From contig JAGBKI010000065.1 of the NCBI GenBank assembly GCA_017933995.1, positions 1 through 50,835 of the forward strand: 50,835 nucleotides of DNA. The letters are read 5' to 3'. A model generated the notes under the pieces. The model did no database searches. It saw only the letters and a list, made by a program, of their open reading frames with translations, and was not told where the DNA came from. Both the position numbers and the translations under genes were made by a program. The DNA comes from Bacteroidaceae bacterium (GTDB lineage: Bacteria; Bacteroidota; Bacteroidia; Bacteroidales; Bacteroidaceae). This document shows, one piece after another, positions 23,438-32,247 of this stretch (positions within the stretch are counted from its first letter, which is position 1; every line of letters begins with the position of its first letter).

Positions 23438-26341
23438 TCAGTGCGCTTCAAGCCAGTTGGCGCCTTGGCCGCAGTCGGCGACGAGGGGTACGGAGAGGGC
23501 GAGGACGTGCTCCATTTCGTGTACTACGAGTTCGCGCAGGCGGGGCAGTTCGGCGGCTGGCACGCTGAAGTTGAGTTCGTCGTGGACTTGCAGCACCATC
23601 TTGGCTTGCAGCTTCTCCTCCTCCATACGCCGCGCGATGCGCACCATGGCCAGTTTGATGATGTCGGCGGCGGTGCCCTGGATGGGCGCATTCACGGCGT
23701 TGCGCTCGGCATAGCCGCGCACGGTGCCGTTGCGCGAGTTGATATCGGGCAGGTAGCGGCGGCGACCGAATAGGGTCTCGATGTAGCCCTGCTGCCGAGC
23801 CTTTTCGATGGCCTGGTCGATGAAAGCGCGGACGCCGGGGAAGGTGCGGAAGTAGTTGTCAATGAGTTCCCTGGCCTCCCCACGGCTTACTTCCATACGC
23901 TCGGCAAGGCCGAACGCACTAATGCCGTAGATGATGCCGAAGTTGGCGGTCTTGGCCTGACGGCGCTCGTCACGCGAAATGTCGGCGATGGGCTTCTTGA
24001 AAATCTTGGCGGCGGTGGCGGCGTGCACGTCCTCGCCCTGGCGGAACGCCTCAATCATATTCGCGTCGCCGCTGAGGTGAGCCATCAGGCGCAACTCTAT
24101 CTGCGAATAGTCCGCACTGAAAAAAACACAGCCCGGCTCGGCAGTGAACGCCTTGCGGATTTCCTTGCCGTCGTCGCCGCGCACGGGGATATTCTGCAGA
24201 TTGGGGTTGGACGAGGAGAGACGCCCGGTGGCCGTGACGGCCTGGTTGAACGACGTGTGGATGCGCCCCGTCTGCGGGTTGATGAGTTTGGGCAGGGCGT
24301 CGATGTAGGTGCCGATGAGTTTCTTCAACGCGCGGTGGGCCAGTATCTTACCGACGATGGGGTGTTTGGGCTTGAGGCTTTCGAGCACGGCCTCGGAGGT
24401 TTGGTACTGCCCCGTCTTGGTGCGCTTTACCTTGTCGGTGATTTTCAATTCGCCGAACAGCACCTCGCCGACCTGGCGGGGCGAGGCAAGGTTAAAGGGA
24501 TGGCCTGCCAGTTGATACACCTCAGTTTCGAGGGCGGCCATACGCTCCTTGAACAACCGGCCTGTCTCGTCGAGCGCACGGGTGTCGAGATAGACGCCGT
24601 CGCGTTCCATCTGCGCCAGCACGGGCATCAGCGGCATTTCCACCTCGTCGAACACGCGGCGCACGCCCGTCCGCTCCATCTCGTCGGCCAGTGGCTGCAT
24701 CAGACGCAGCGTCACGTCAGCATCCTCGCAAGCGTAGTCGCACAAGTCGGCAGGGGCGAGGTCGGCCATATTGCGCTGCCCCCTACCCTTTTCGCCGATG
24801 AGTTCGTCGATGTGGATGGTGCGGTAGCCGAGGTAGGCTTCGGCCAGACTGTCCATGCCGTGGCGCAGTTCGGGCTGGATGACATAGTGGGCCAACATCG
24901 TGTCGAACATCGGGAAGGCGAGCCAGATGCCGTAGGAAGCCAGGACGGTGAGGTCGTACTTGACGTTTTGCCCCACCTTGAGAATTTTTGTGCTTTCGTA
25001 GACTGGGCGGAAAATTTCCACCATCGCGCGGGCTGCTTCGAGGTCGGTGAGCGACACGGCGACGTACCACGCCGTCCCGGGGGCGGTGGCAAAACTCAAA
25101 CCCACGAGTTTTGCCGTCAAAGCGTCAGTGGACGTAGTTTCGGTGTCAAAGGCCACCGTCCCGCAAGTCAAAAGTTTTGCGCAAAGCACACGGGCTTCCG
25201 CTTCATTTTCAACGAGTTTATAATCGTGCGGCGTGGATTTCAGGTCTGCGAGAACGCGATTTTCTGCGTTTCCCGTGCCGACGGGCGGAAATATCGCAGT
25301 CTCGGCGGGTTTCGGAAGGGGCATCTCCCCTACCCCGGCGAACAGGTCGCCCATCTCGGGGGCGGCGGACGGAATGGGCTGCGGAGCAGGTTCGGCTGGA
25401 GCGGGAGCAAAAAGGTCGAGCATCCCCGAGGGCGACGCCGGTTGCGCAACTGCCGCAGACTGACTTTGCGACGCGGCGGGCGAAAGTTTGGAAAGGAACG
25501 AGCGGAACTCCAGCCGCTCGTAAATCTGCCGCAGCGCATCGTTGTCGGGCTGTGAAACCTTGAGATCGGTAATGGCACAAGGCAGCGGCACGTCGGTGCG
25601 TATCGTCACCAAGTCCTGCGCCAGCCGTATGCTCTCCACAGCGTTTTCCACCTTCAGCCTCAGCGCGCCCTTTATCTCGGCTGTGCGTTCAAGCAACTGG
25701 TCGATGGAACCGAACTGCTCAAGGAGTTTCTGCGCCGTCTTTGGTCCCACTCCGGGGCAGCCGGGGATGTTGTCGGCGGTGTCGCCCACCAGGGCGAGGT
25801 AGTCTATCATCTGGCGCGTCGAAGTAAAGCCGTACTTGGAGCAGACCTCGCTCTCGCCAAGGCGTTCCCAAGGTTTTGCGCCGTTACCTGGGCGCAACAT
25901 CTGCACGCTCGGCGACACGAGTTGAGCGTAGTCCTTGTCGGGCGTCACCATCACCACCTGCATCCCCTCGGCAGCCCCTTTCGCGGCAAGCGTGCCTATC
26001 ACGTCGTCGGCCTCGTAGCCCGCCACTTCGACCAAAGATATGCGGTACGCCTGCACAATGCGCTTGATGAACGGCACGGCCCAGCGTATGTCCTCGGGCG
26101 TGGCCTCGCGCTGCGCCTTATATTCGGTGTAGACCTCATTGCGGAAAGAGCCGCCTGGTGGGTCGAAAGCCACGGCGATATAGTCGGGCTGCTCCTTGCG
26201 CAGCACGTCGTCAAGGGTGTTCACGAAGCCGTAGACGGCGGACGTATTCTCGCCGTGGGAGTTGATGCGCGGGGCGCGGATAAGGGCGTAATAGGCGCGG
26301 TAAATCAGCGCGTAGGCGTCAAGCAGACAGAGTTTGGGCAT
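23438..26341 (-). CDS. polA: DNA polymerase I
   Basis: A 967-residue enzyme for gap filling and Okazaki processing. Residues 1-300 form the 5'-3' exonuclease (LLDAYALIYRAYYALI, EVAGYEADDVIGTLA, GDTADNIPGCPGVGPKTA). A Pro/Ala-rich linker follows. The 3'-5' exonuclease is intact, with FDTETTSTDAL, GQNVKYDLTVL and YACEDADVTL, so proofreading is expected. The polymerase has motif A FFSADYSQIELRLMAHL, motif B RRQAKTANFGIIYGISAFG and motif C VLQVHDELNF. Length is normal. No RNA gene lies in the 195 bases shared with the divergent prenyl synthase gene. Confidence 0.97.
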   Translation of the reverse strand: MPKLCLLDAYALIYRAYYALIRAPRINSHGENTSAVYGFVNTLDDVLRKEQPDYIAVAFDPPGGSFRNEVYTEYKAQREATPEDIRWAVPFIKRIVQAYRISLVEVAGYEADDVIGTLAAKGAAEGMQVVMVTPDKDYAQLVSPSVQMLRPGNGAKPWERLGESEVCSKYGFTSTRQMIDYLALVGDTADNIPGCPGVGPKTAQKLLEQFGSIDQLLERTAEIKGALRLKVENAVESIRLAQDLVTIRTDVPLPCAITDLKVSQPDNDALRQIYERLEFRSFLSKLSPAASQSQSAAVAQPASPSGMLDLFAPAPAEPAPQPIPSAAPEMGDLFAGVGEMPLPKPAETAIFPPVGTGNAENRVLADLKSTPHDYKLVENEAEARVLCAKLLTCGTVAFDTETTSTDALTAKLVGLSFATAPGTAWYVAVSLTDLEAARAMVEIFRPVYESTKILKVGQNVKYDLTVLASYGIWLAFPMFDTMLAHYVIQPELRHGMDSLAEAYLGYRTIHIDELIGEKGRGQRNMADLAPADLCDYACEDADVTLRLMQPLADEMERTGVRRVFDEVEMPLMPVLAQMERDGVYLDTRALDETGRLFKERMAALETEVYQLAGHPFNLASPRQVGEVLFGELKITDKVKRTKTGQYQTSEAVLESLKPKHPIVGKILAHRALKKLIGTYIDALPKLINPQTGRIHTSFNQAVTATGRLSSSNPNLQNIPVRGDDGKEIRKAFTAEPGCVFFSADYSQIELRLMAHLSGDANMIEAFRQGEDVHAATAAKIFKKPIADISRDERRQAKTANFGIIYGISAFGLAERMEVSRGEARELIDNYFRTFPGVRAFIDQAIEKARQQGYIETLFGRRRYLPDINSRNGTVRGYAERNAVNAPIQGTAADIIKLAMVRIARRMEEEKLQAKMVLQVHDELNFSVPAAELPRLRELVVHEMEHVLALSVPLVADCGQGANWLEAH

Positions 26342-26500
26342 AGGAAATACTATGTGTTTCTATTAAGGGTTGTAGAAGATGTTTCGGCTTTATGCAATAA
26401 CGATATAAAACCTTGCTGCAAACAACAGCCACTCAGGCCACAACCAGCGTCTTTTGGGCGTAAAGTTAGACAAAATCCGTTATTATCGGCAATAAAGTAG

Positions 26501-26508
26501 TAATTTTG
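26501..26508 (+). promoter_or_regulatory. Putative -7 box (TAATTTTG) for the polyprenyl synthase gene
   Basis: TAATTTTG matches TAnnTTTG and lies 28 bases before the ATG. Confidence 0.55.
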
Positions 26509-26536
26509 CACGCTGAATTAGGAAAAACACGCACGG

Positions 26537-27523
26537 ATGGCCGCCTCCCCCACCCCACTTGAAATCATCTCAAAACCCGTCCACGATGAGTTGCAGACTT
26601 ATCGTGAACTGTTTGACAGCACACTGACACATCCCGAAGCGCTGCTCTCGGAAACCCTGGCCTATATCAAACAGCGGCAGGGCAAGATGATGCGCCCGAT
26701 GCTGGTGCTGCTGATGGCGCGCGAAGCGGGCGGGGTAAACCAAAAGGCACTGCTCGCCGCCGTCGCCCTCGAAATGCTCCACACGGCCAGCCTCGTCCAC
26801 GACGACGTGGTAGACGAGAGTGCGCTGCGGCGCGGTATGGCCTCCGTCAACCAGCAATACGGTAACAAAGTGGCCGTCCTGCTGGGTGACTACCTGCTTT
26901 CGCTACTGCTCTGCAAGGCCGCCGAAACGGGCGACAGCCGCATCGTGGAACGCATAGCACGGCTGGGCGGCACATTGTCAGAGGGCGAGATTTTCCAACT
27001 CAGTACGGCGCGCGAGCAGATGGCCGATGAAGAGGCTTATTTCCGCATCATCCGCCGCAAGACTGCCGCCCTTTTCGCTGCCTGCGGGGAAATCGGGGCA
27101 CTGGCGGCGGGCGGCGACGACGCATTGGCGCAACAGGCACGGATATACGGCGAATGTGTGGGCGTGTGCTTCCAGATACGCGACGACATCTTCGACTTCT
27201 ACGCCGACAAGAACATCGGCAAACCGACGGGCAACGACCTGTTGGAGGGCAAATTCACGCTGCCCGCTATCTATGCGCTGCGCACCGCCCCCTCCCCCAC
27301 CCTGCTGCCCTTGATTGAGCGCGTGAAACGCTGCGAAGCCACGCCCGACGACGTGCAGACGCTTGTGGAATATACCAAGGCGCACGGTGGCATCGACTAC
27401 GCCCTCGGTGTGATGGACGAATACCGCCTGAAAGCGCACGCCGCCCTCGCCGGATTCCGCGACGCAGCGGTGCGCGACGCCCTCACGGCCTACGCCGATT
27501 ATGTGGCGGCACGCGAGTTCTGA
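26537..27523 (+). CDS. Polyprenyl diphosphate synthase (probably long chain, for menaquinone)
   Basis: A 328-residue trans-prenyltransferase condensing isopentenyl diphosphate onto an allylic diphosphate. The first Asp-rich motif is LVHDDVVDES and the second QIRDDIFDFYADKN; GKMMRPMLVLL carries the substrate Lys/Arg and GNDLLEGKFTLPAIYAL the later conserved Lys. No bulky residue is seen just before the first DDxxD, so the product is probably longer than C20, as for a menaquinone side chain (inference). It is monocistronic, with a promoter and a terminator. IspB would be the nearest name but chain length is unproven. Confidence 0.9.
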   Translation: MAASPTPLEIISKPVHDELQTYRELFDSTLTHPEALLSETLAYIKQRQGKMMRPMLVLLMAREAGGVNQKALLAAVALEMLHTASLVHDDVVDESALRRGMASVNQQYGNKVAVLLGDYLLSLLLCKAAETGDSRIVERIARLGGTLSEGEIFQLSTAREQMADEEAYFRIIRRKTAALFAACGEIGALAAGGDDALAQQARIYGECVGVCFQIRDDIFDFYADKNIGKPTGNDLLEGKFTLPAIYALRTAPSPTLLPLIERVKRCEATPDDVQTLVEYTKAHGGIDYALGVMDEYRLKAHAALAGFRDAAVRDALTAYADYVAAREF

Positions 27524-27548
27524 CGCCGCTACTTCCTATAAATTCGTA

Positions 27549-27578
27549 AAAAGCCACTGGTTTTCACCAGTGGCTTTT
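27549..27578. terminator. Bidirectional terminator after the polyprenyl synthase gene
   Basis: A 12-bp perfect stem AAAAGCCACTGG / CCAGTGGCTTTT with a TTTTCA loop, serving the converging genes. Confidence 0.85.
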
Positions 27579-27658
27579 GATTTTGAACTGTAGCAAAAAT
27601 GAAACACAAAAACTTTATTCCATAAGCGTATATAGGGGATTTACGTGTACAAGCAGGC

Positions 27659-28153
27659 TTAATCCTTCCAATTGAAAACACGTCCGCCAAGAATGGCGGC
27701 ATTGTTCTGAGCATCATAATTGATAAGTGTGCTGTCGAGCATACGGTAACCTCCATCATTCTGTAGGTCGGCGTATTCGCGTACGCTGACACGTTTCAGC
27801 GGTATGGAAAGACGCACGTCGTCAAGGCGGTATCCGTTCTTTTCAACATAGACATTGCGCAAAAGCGACAGGCCATTGGCACGATAAATGAAAATATAGA
27901 ACTGCGCCTTTCCGCCTACACTGTGACTCCACACGCCCACAACTTCCTCATCGGGGGCAGCGGCATTGATGGCTTCGTGGAGCGACTTAAACATTAAGCT
28001 CTGTTCTACTTCCGACAAATCGTCGGTTTCGCCAATTAATTGGTCAGAAGCCTGTAGCGTGTCTCGCTGTTCAGACTTTTTACTTGTCTGACCTGTGCAG
28101 GCCGCAAACGCAAACCCCGCAAGTGTAATTAAAAATAGGGAAAAATGTTTCAT
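27659..28153 (-). CDS. Lipoprotein of unknown function
   Basis: A 164-residue lipoprotein with signal MKHFSLFLITLAGFAFAAC, a Ser/Lys/Asp-rich linker, and a compact C-terminal domain (VVGVWSHSVGGKAQFYIFIY, KNGYRLDDVRLSIPLKRVS, YDAQNNAAILGGRVF). I do not recognise the family. The start codon overlaps a parS-like sequence (28146-28161). It lies 19 bases after deoC on the same strand and may share its transcript. Confidence 0.75.
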   Translation of the reverse strand: MKHFSLFLITLAGFAFAACTGQTSKKSEQRDTLQASDQLIGETDDLSEVEQSLMFKSLHEAINAAAPDEEVVGVWSHSVGGKAQFYIFIYRANGLSLLRNVYVEKNGYRLDDVRLSIPLKRVSVREYADLQNDGGYRMLDSTLINYDAQNNAAILGGRVFNWKD

Positions 28154-28161
28154 GTGGAACA
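28146..28161. promoter_or_regulatory. Second, imperfect parS-like palindrome
   Basis: TGTTTCATGTGGAACA differs at two positions from TGTTTCACGTGAAACA. It covers the start codon of the lipoprotein gene. Only 4.7 kb separates it from the perfect site at 32904-32919. Alone it would be weak evidence. Confidence 0.4.
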
Positions 28162-28172
28162 GGATAAGAGGC

Positions 28173-29096
28173 TTAAAATGGCTTGATATCCTCGCCCGTG
28201 ACGCGCTGCACGAGGAGGTTGGCCAAGCGACTGGTGCCGAGACGGAACAGACCCTGCTTGATCCACTCCTCACCCAACACCTCGCACACGATGGTGTAGT
28301 AGGCCAGGGCGTCGTCCACGGTCTGTAGACCGCCTGCGGCCTTAAAACCGATGCGCACACCCGTCTGGTCGTAGTATTCGCGGATAGCCTGGCACATCAC
28401 CAGGGCAGCCTCGGGCGTGGCAGCGGGAGAAATTTTGCCAGTACTGGTCTTGATGAAATCAGCGCCCGCATAGATGGCGAGGATGGAAGCTTTCTTGATG
28501 TTCACAGCCGTCTGCAGCGCACCTGTTTCGAGGATAACCTTGAGGGGACGCCCATCGCAGGCGGCCTTAATCTCGCTGATTTCGTCTGCACACGTCTCGT
28601 AGTCGCCGCTAAGGAATGTGCCTACACTCAGCACGCAGTCCACCTCTTCAGCACCGTCGTGAACGGCGAGGGCGGTCTCGACGGTCTTGACCTCGGCAAA
28701 GGTCTGCGAACTGGGGAAGGCACCACTGACAACGCAGGCAGCGGTCTTCTCGACTTCGAGACTCTGGCTGACGATTTTGGCGAAACGCGGATAGACGCAG
28801 ATGGTGGCTACGGGCGGCACATCGGGGCGGTCGGCGTAGAACTTGTTCACGCGCTCCACCAGTGCCAGCACGCTTTCGTCGCTGTCGGTCACCTTGAGCG
28901 TGGTCAGTTCGACGGCTTCGAGCAGTTGGCGCATCACTTCAGGCGTGTCGTACTGGGCGCTGTGTTCGGCCACGAGGCGGCGCACCTGTTCGGTGACAAT
29001 CTCGTCGTGGAGGTGGAGGTCGTGCTTGTCGAATGCCTGGCTGTACTTGTCGTTGCTGTGCTCGTGGTGGCAATGTTCGTGGTTGTGGTCGTGCAT
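28173..29096 (-). CDS. deoC: Deoxyribose-phosphate aldolase with His-rich N-terminal extension
   Basis: A 307-residue class I aldolase cleaving deoxyribose-5-phosphate to acetaldehyde and glyceraldehyde-3-phosphate. The Schiff-base Lys is in GADFIKTSTGK; VVSGAFPSSQT, KVILETGAL and RIGFKAAGG supply the remaining active-site residues. The first 16 residues (MHDHNHEHCHHEHSND) contain six His and one Cys and are absent from the homologues I know. A second His group (KHDLHLHDE) follows near residue 25. This could bind Ni, Zn or Cu, but that is speculation. The start might instead be further in, but no other ATG lies before the family homology. Confidence 0.92.
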   Translation of the reverse strand: MHDHNHEHCHHEHSNDKYSQAFDKHDLHLHDEIVTEQVRRLVAEHSAQYDTPEVMRQLLEAVELTTLKVTDSDESVLALVERVNKFYADRPDVPPVATICVYPRFAKIVSQSLEVEKTAACVVSGAFPSSQTFAEVKTVETALAVHDGAEEVDCVLSVGTFLSGDYETCADEISEIKAACDGRPLKVILETGALQTAVNIKKASILAIYAGADFIKTSTGKISPAATPEAALVMCQAIREYYDQTGVRIGFKAAGGLQTVDDALAYYTIVCEVLGEEWIKQGLFRLGTSRLANLLVQRVTGEDIKPF

Positions 29097-29114
29097 AACT
29101 TTAAGGGGAGTTTG

Positions 29115-29240
29115 GAGGAGTTAAAAGGAATTATAGAGGAGTTAGAGGCCGAATGGCGAACTAACAAAAGTGCGGTAGAGGAGTTAAAAGGAGTTATAGG
29201 GGAGTTAGAAACCGAATGGCGAACTAACAAAGACGGAGTA
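29115..29240. repeat. 21-bp units in two 63-bp tandem copies
   Basis: Six 21-base units in the order A-B-C-A-B-C, so the same three-unit block occurs twice (29115-29177, 29178-29240). Unit A starts GAGGAGTTAAAAGGA, unit B starts G(A/G)GGAGTTAGA, unit C starts CGAACTAACAAA. The plus frame would read EELKG.I/(E,G)ELE.EW/RTNK as 7-residue repeats. No gene is supported. It lies upstream of deoC and after the MazG-like gene stop. The words GGAGTTAAA and GGAGTTAGA are shared with the uvrA insertion. Confidence 0.8.
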
Positions 29241-29280
29241 GGGTGGGGGAGGAGGAATCCGGAGGTATTGCTGCCTGATA

Positions 29281-29613
29281 TTAGACCGGGGTTTGGAGTT
29301 TGGGGTTGTCCTTATGCCGATGGCTGTCGCGGGCGGTTTTCTTTCGGAACGAGGCTTCGAGAGCGGCGGTGAGGTCGGTGTCGGTCTGGTTGGCCAGGCA
29401 GAGCAACACCCACAGCACATCGGCCATTTCCTCGGCCAAATCGAGCGTTTCGCCGGCCTTGGCCGACTGGTCGCCGTACCTGCGGGCCACGACGCGGGCC
29501 AGTTCGCCGACCTCCTCGGTGAGGCAGGCCATATTGGTGAGTTCGCTGAAATAGCGCACGCCGTACTGCTTTATCCAGGCGTCCACGCGCTGCTGTGCTT
29601 CTTTGATGGTCAT
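29281..29613 (-). CDS. MazG-like nucleotide pyrophosphohydrolase
   Basis: A 110-residue all-helical NTP-pyrophosphohydrolase. The two metal-binding helices are seen as LTEEVGELARVVARRY and LDLAEEMADVLWVLLCLANQ, which together give the EExxE...ExxD pattern. It probably cleans non-canonical or damaged nucleotides. The C-terminal 15 residues (RHKDNPKLQTPV) are poorly conserved. It begins 4 bases after the dtd stop, so the two are co-transcribed. Confidence 0.85.
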   Translation of the reverse strand: MTIKEAQQRVDAWIKQYGVRYFSELTNMACLTEEVGELARVVARRYGDQSAKAGETLDLAEEMADVLWVLLCLANQTDTDLTAALEASFRKKTARDSHRHKDNPKLQTPV

Positions 29614-29617
29614 CAGT

Positions 29618-30070
29618 TCACTCCTTGTTTTTGGTGTCCATACATATCGTCACAGGGCCGTCGTTCACAAGCGACACCTGCATATCCGCGCCAAAACGGC
29701 CAGTCTGAACGGGACGTCCGATTTCCTGCTGCAACTGCGCCACAAACGCTTCGTAGAGCGGCACGGCGACATCAGGGGCGGCGGCGCGGATATACGAGGG
29801 GCGGTTGCCTTTCTTATAGGACGCCATCAGCGTGAACTGGCTCACAACTATCACGTCGCCGCACGCGTCCATCACGGAACGGTTCATCACGCCGTCTGCG
29901 TCGTCGAAAATGCGCAGGCGGGCTATCTTGGCGGCGAGCCAGGCCACGTCGTCGGGTGTGTCGTCGGGCTGCACACCGAGCAACAACAACATTCCGCCGC
30001 CGATAGCGGCCACGGTGTCGCCCGATATGGCGACGGAGGCACGGGATACCCGTTGGATGACTGCGCGCAT
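29618..30070 (-). CDS. dtd: D-aminoacyl-tRNA deacylase
   Basis: A 150-residue enzyme hydrolysing D-amino acids from mischarged tRNA. The family motifs VSQFTL and SLVNDGPVTI (in place of NxGP(V/F)T) are present, along with the N-terminal MRAVIQRVSRASV. Length is normal. First gene of the dtd/MazG-like pair, both of which act in quality control. Confidence 0.94.
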   Translation of the reverse strand: MRAVIQRVSRASVAISGDTVAAIGGGMLLLLGVQPDDTPDDVAWLAAKIARLRIFDDADGVMNRSVMDACGDVIVVSQFTLMASYKKGNRPSYIRAAAPDVAVPLYEAFVAQLQQEIGRPVQTGRFGADMQVSLVNDGPVTICMDTKNKE

Positions 30071-30126
30071 GGGGTTCAGAATTTGAAATAAAGCGATAGG
30101 GTGGGGGAGTGCCGCCCCTGCGATGG

Positions 30127-30134
30127 CAAAAGTA
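30127..30134 (-). promoter_or_regulatory. Putative -7 box (TACTTTTG) for dtd
   Basis: TACTTTTG on the minus strand lies about 57 bases before the dtd ATG and matches TAnnTTTG. Confidence 0.45.
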
Positions 30135-30209
30135 GGGTTTTATTTTGAGTTATAAGGTTTGCGGCAGGGCAAAAAGCGAAACACGGCGGAAGGACGCGCC
30201 ACATAAAAT

Positions 30210-32051
30210 TCATTCGCCGTTGCCTGCGCCATCATTTCCGACTTCGTGTAATCCCTTGTACACGCTTGCGCCGCGCTTCTCGCCGAGAGCCTCTTGCAAC
30301 TGCTCTTGCGTGGCCTCGCGGATGCGCTTCACGCTGCCGAAACGGCGCAGCAGGAGTTCCTTGGTCTTGTCGCCGACGCCCGCTACGGTATCGAGGAAAC
30401 TGGCGCGCTGACGACGGCTACGCTTGTCGCGGTGGAAGGTGATGGCGAAGCGGTGCACCTCATCCTGCATAGCGGTCAGGGTGCGGAACAACTGGCTGTC
30501 GGCCTTCATACCGACCGACAGGGGCGGCGAGCCGTAGAGCAGTTCGCGCGTGCGGTGGCGGTCGTCCTTGGCCAGACCCGCCACGGGGATGTGCAGGCCC
30601 AGTTCGTCCTCGACGATGGCGCGGATGGCTTCCATCTGCCCGCGCCCGCCGTCGGCTATGATGAGGTCGGGCAACCGCTCGCCCTCGTCGCGGAGACGCG
30701 AGTAACGCCGCAACACCACCTCGCGCATCGAGGCGTAATCGTCGGGGCCGACAACGGTCTTGATGTTGTACTTGCGGTAGAGTTTCTTGGCGGGGCGCAA
30801 CTTCTCGAACACGACGCAGGCGGCCACAGCGTCCTCGCCGCTGATGTTAGAGTTGTCGAAAAGTTCGATGCGATAGGGTAGGGTGGGGAGGGAGAGGTCA
30901 CGCTGGATTTCCTTCATCAGGCGCACGGCTTTCTGCTCGGGGTTGAGTTTTTCGGCCTGCTTCAGGCGGTCGAACTTGTACTGCTTGACGTTGAGGCGCG
31001 AAAGGTCGAGGAGTTTGCGCTTGTCGCCCTTCTGCGGCACGGTTTGCACAGCGATGTCGTCGGGCAGGTCAACGGGGAACGGCACCACCACCTCGCGGGC
31101 GTCGCTGCCGTAGCGGCTGCGCATCTCGACGATGCCCAGGGCGAGGAGTTCGGCGTCGGTCTCGTCGAGTTTTTTGCGGAACTCAAAGGTGAATGCTTGC
31201 GTGATGGCCCCGGACACGACGTGCAGGAAGTTGATGTAGGCCGTGCGCTCGTCGCTCTCGATGTTGAACACGTCGAGGTTGTGGAGCGTGGCAGAGACGA
31301 CTTCGCTTTTCTCCTTATAGAGTGTGATGGCGTCGAGCTGGCGTTTCACCTGCGCGGCCTCCTCGAAGCGCAGTTCGTCGGCCAGCTGCTCCATCCGCTC
31401 GCGCAGGGTGCGGGCTACGCCAGCCACGTTGCCTTTGAGGATTTCGCGGCATTGCTCGATGGCCTGCAAATAGTCGTCGTGCGACTGCCGCCCCACGCAC
31501 GGCGCGTGGCAGCGGTGGAGGTGGTACTCCAGGCAGACGTCGTACTTTCCCTGTTCCACACCCTCCTGCGTCAGCGGTTTGTGGCAGGGGCGCGGTTTGT
31601 AGAGTTCGCGGCACAGGTCCAGCAAGGCGTAGAGCGTGGGCACGTGGCTATAGGGGCCGAAGTACTGCGCGCCGCGACGGCTGCGGTCGCGCGTCTTGAA
31701 GATGCGGGGCAGGTACTCGCGGCTGACGGCGATACTGGGATAGGTTTTGTCGTCCTTCAACAGGACGTTGTATTTCGGCTTGTACTGCTTGATGAGGTTG
31801 TTCTCCAGCAGCAGGGCGTCGGCCTCGGTCTTGACCACGACGTAGCGTATGTCGCGTATCTTCGAGACGAGCAGGCGCGTCTTGGCCGACACCTGCTCCT
31901 TGACGAAATAGGAGGCGACGCGGCGGCGCAGGTTCTTGGCCTTGCCGACGTAGATAATCGTGCCGTCCGCGCCCACGTACTGGTAACTGCCGGGGCTTTC
32001 CGGCAGGTTGCGGACGATGTCCATCAAGCGTGTGCGCAGTTCGGCTTCCAT
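30210..32051 (-). CDS. uvrC: Excinuclease ABC subunit C
   Basis: A 613-residue nuclease that makes both incisions in nucleotide excision repair. The N-terminal GIY-YIG domain reads PGSYQYVGADGTIIYVGKAKNLRRRVASYF; a UVR motif (QLADELRFEEAAQVKRQLDAI) lies near residue 220; the RNase H-like endonuclease shows RIELFDNSNISGEDAVAACVVF, LIIADGGRGQM and HRDKRSRR; the helix-hairpin-helix FLDTVAGVGDKTKELLLRRFG is near the C-terminus. Length is normal. A MITE-like element starts 6 bases upstream of its ATG, so its promoter must lie within that element or beyond. Confidence 0.97.
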   Translation of the reverse strand: MEAELRTRLMDIVRNLPESPGSYQYVGADGTIIYVGKAKNLRRRVASYFVKEQVSAKTRLLVSKIRDIRYVVVKTEADALLLENNLIKQYKPKYNVLLKDDKTYPSIAVSREYLPRIFKTRDRSRRGAQYFGPYSHVPTLYALLDLCRELYKPRPCHKPLTQEGVEQGKYDVCLEYHLHRCHAPCVGRQSHDDYLQAIEQCREILKGNVAGVARTLRERMEQLADELRFEEAAQVKRQLDAITLYKEKSEVVSATLHNLDVFNIESDERTAYINFLHVVSGAITQAFTFEFRKKLDETDAELLALGIVEMRSRYGSDAREVVVPFPVDLPDDIAVQTVPQKGDKRKLLDLSRLNVKQYKFDRLKQAEKLNPEQKAVRLMKEIQRDLSLPTLPYRIELFDNSNISGEDAVAACVVFEKLRPAKKLYRKYNIKTVVGPDDYASMREVVLRRYSRLRDEGERLPDLIIADGGRGQMEAIRAIVEDELGLHIPVAGLAKDDRHRTRELLYGSPPLSVGMKADSQLFRTLTAMQDEVHRFAITFHRDKRSRRQRASFLDTVAGVGDKTKELLLRRFGSVKRIREATQEQLQEALGEKRGASVYKGLHEVGNDGAGNGE

Positions 32052-32056
32052 AGTTT

Positions 32057-32247
32057 TAACCCAAATCGGTCATTATGCCGACGGGTATGTTTTTATGTTT
32101 ATCTTTTTGCAGGATAATGGCTTTTCTTTTGGTGTCTTTTGACTGATGCCCGCTCGGCATAGCCCGCTATGCCTTCGCGAACATCAGCCAAAAGACCCTC
32201 AAAATAAAAACCATTCTCCTACAAACCCTAATGACCGATTTGGGTTA
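32057..32247. mobile_element. MITE-like 191-bp element with 19-bp perfect inverted ends
   Basis: Left end TAACCCAAATCGGTCATTA and right end its exact complement. The interior is also largely self-complementary: ATGGCTTTTCTTTTG...GACTGATG on the left pairs with CATCAGCC...CCAT on the right, and GGCATAG-CCCG-CTATGCC closes the centre. No open frame, so it is non-autonomous. The right end covers the stop codon of apt. A related solo left end occurs at 21551-21604. Confidence 0.75.

Noticed and set aside
26342-26500. Replication origin elements near polA or mnmG
   Set aside because: No cluster of DnaA boxes (TTATNCACA) was seen on either strand in the intergenic regions; only parS-like sites point to origin proximity.
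28659-29372. Plus-strand frame with EELKG repeats
   Set aside because: Most of it is antisense to deoC; the repeated part is the 21-bp array, and no promoter or homology supports it.
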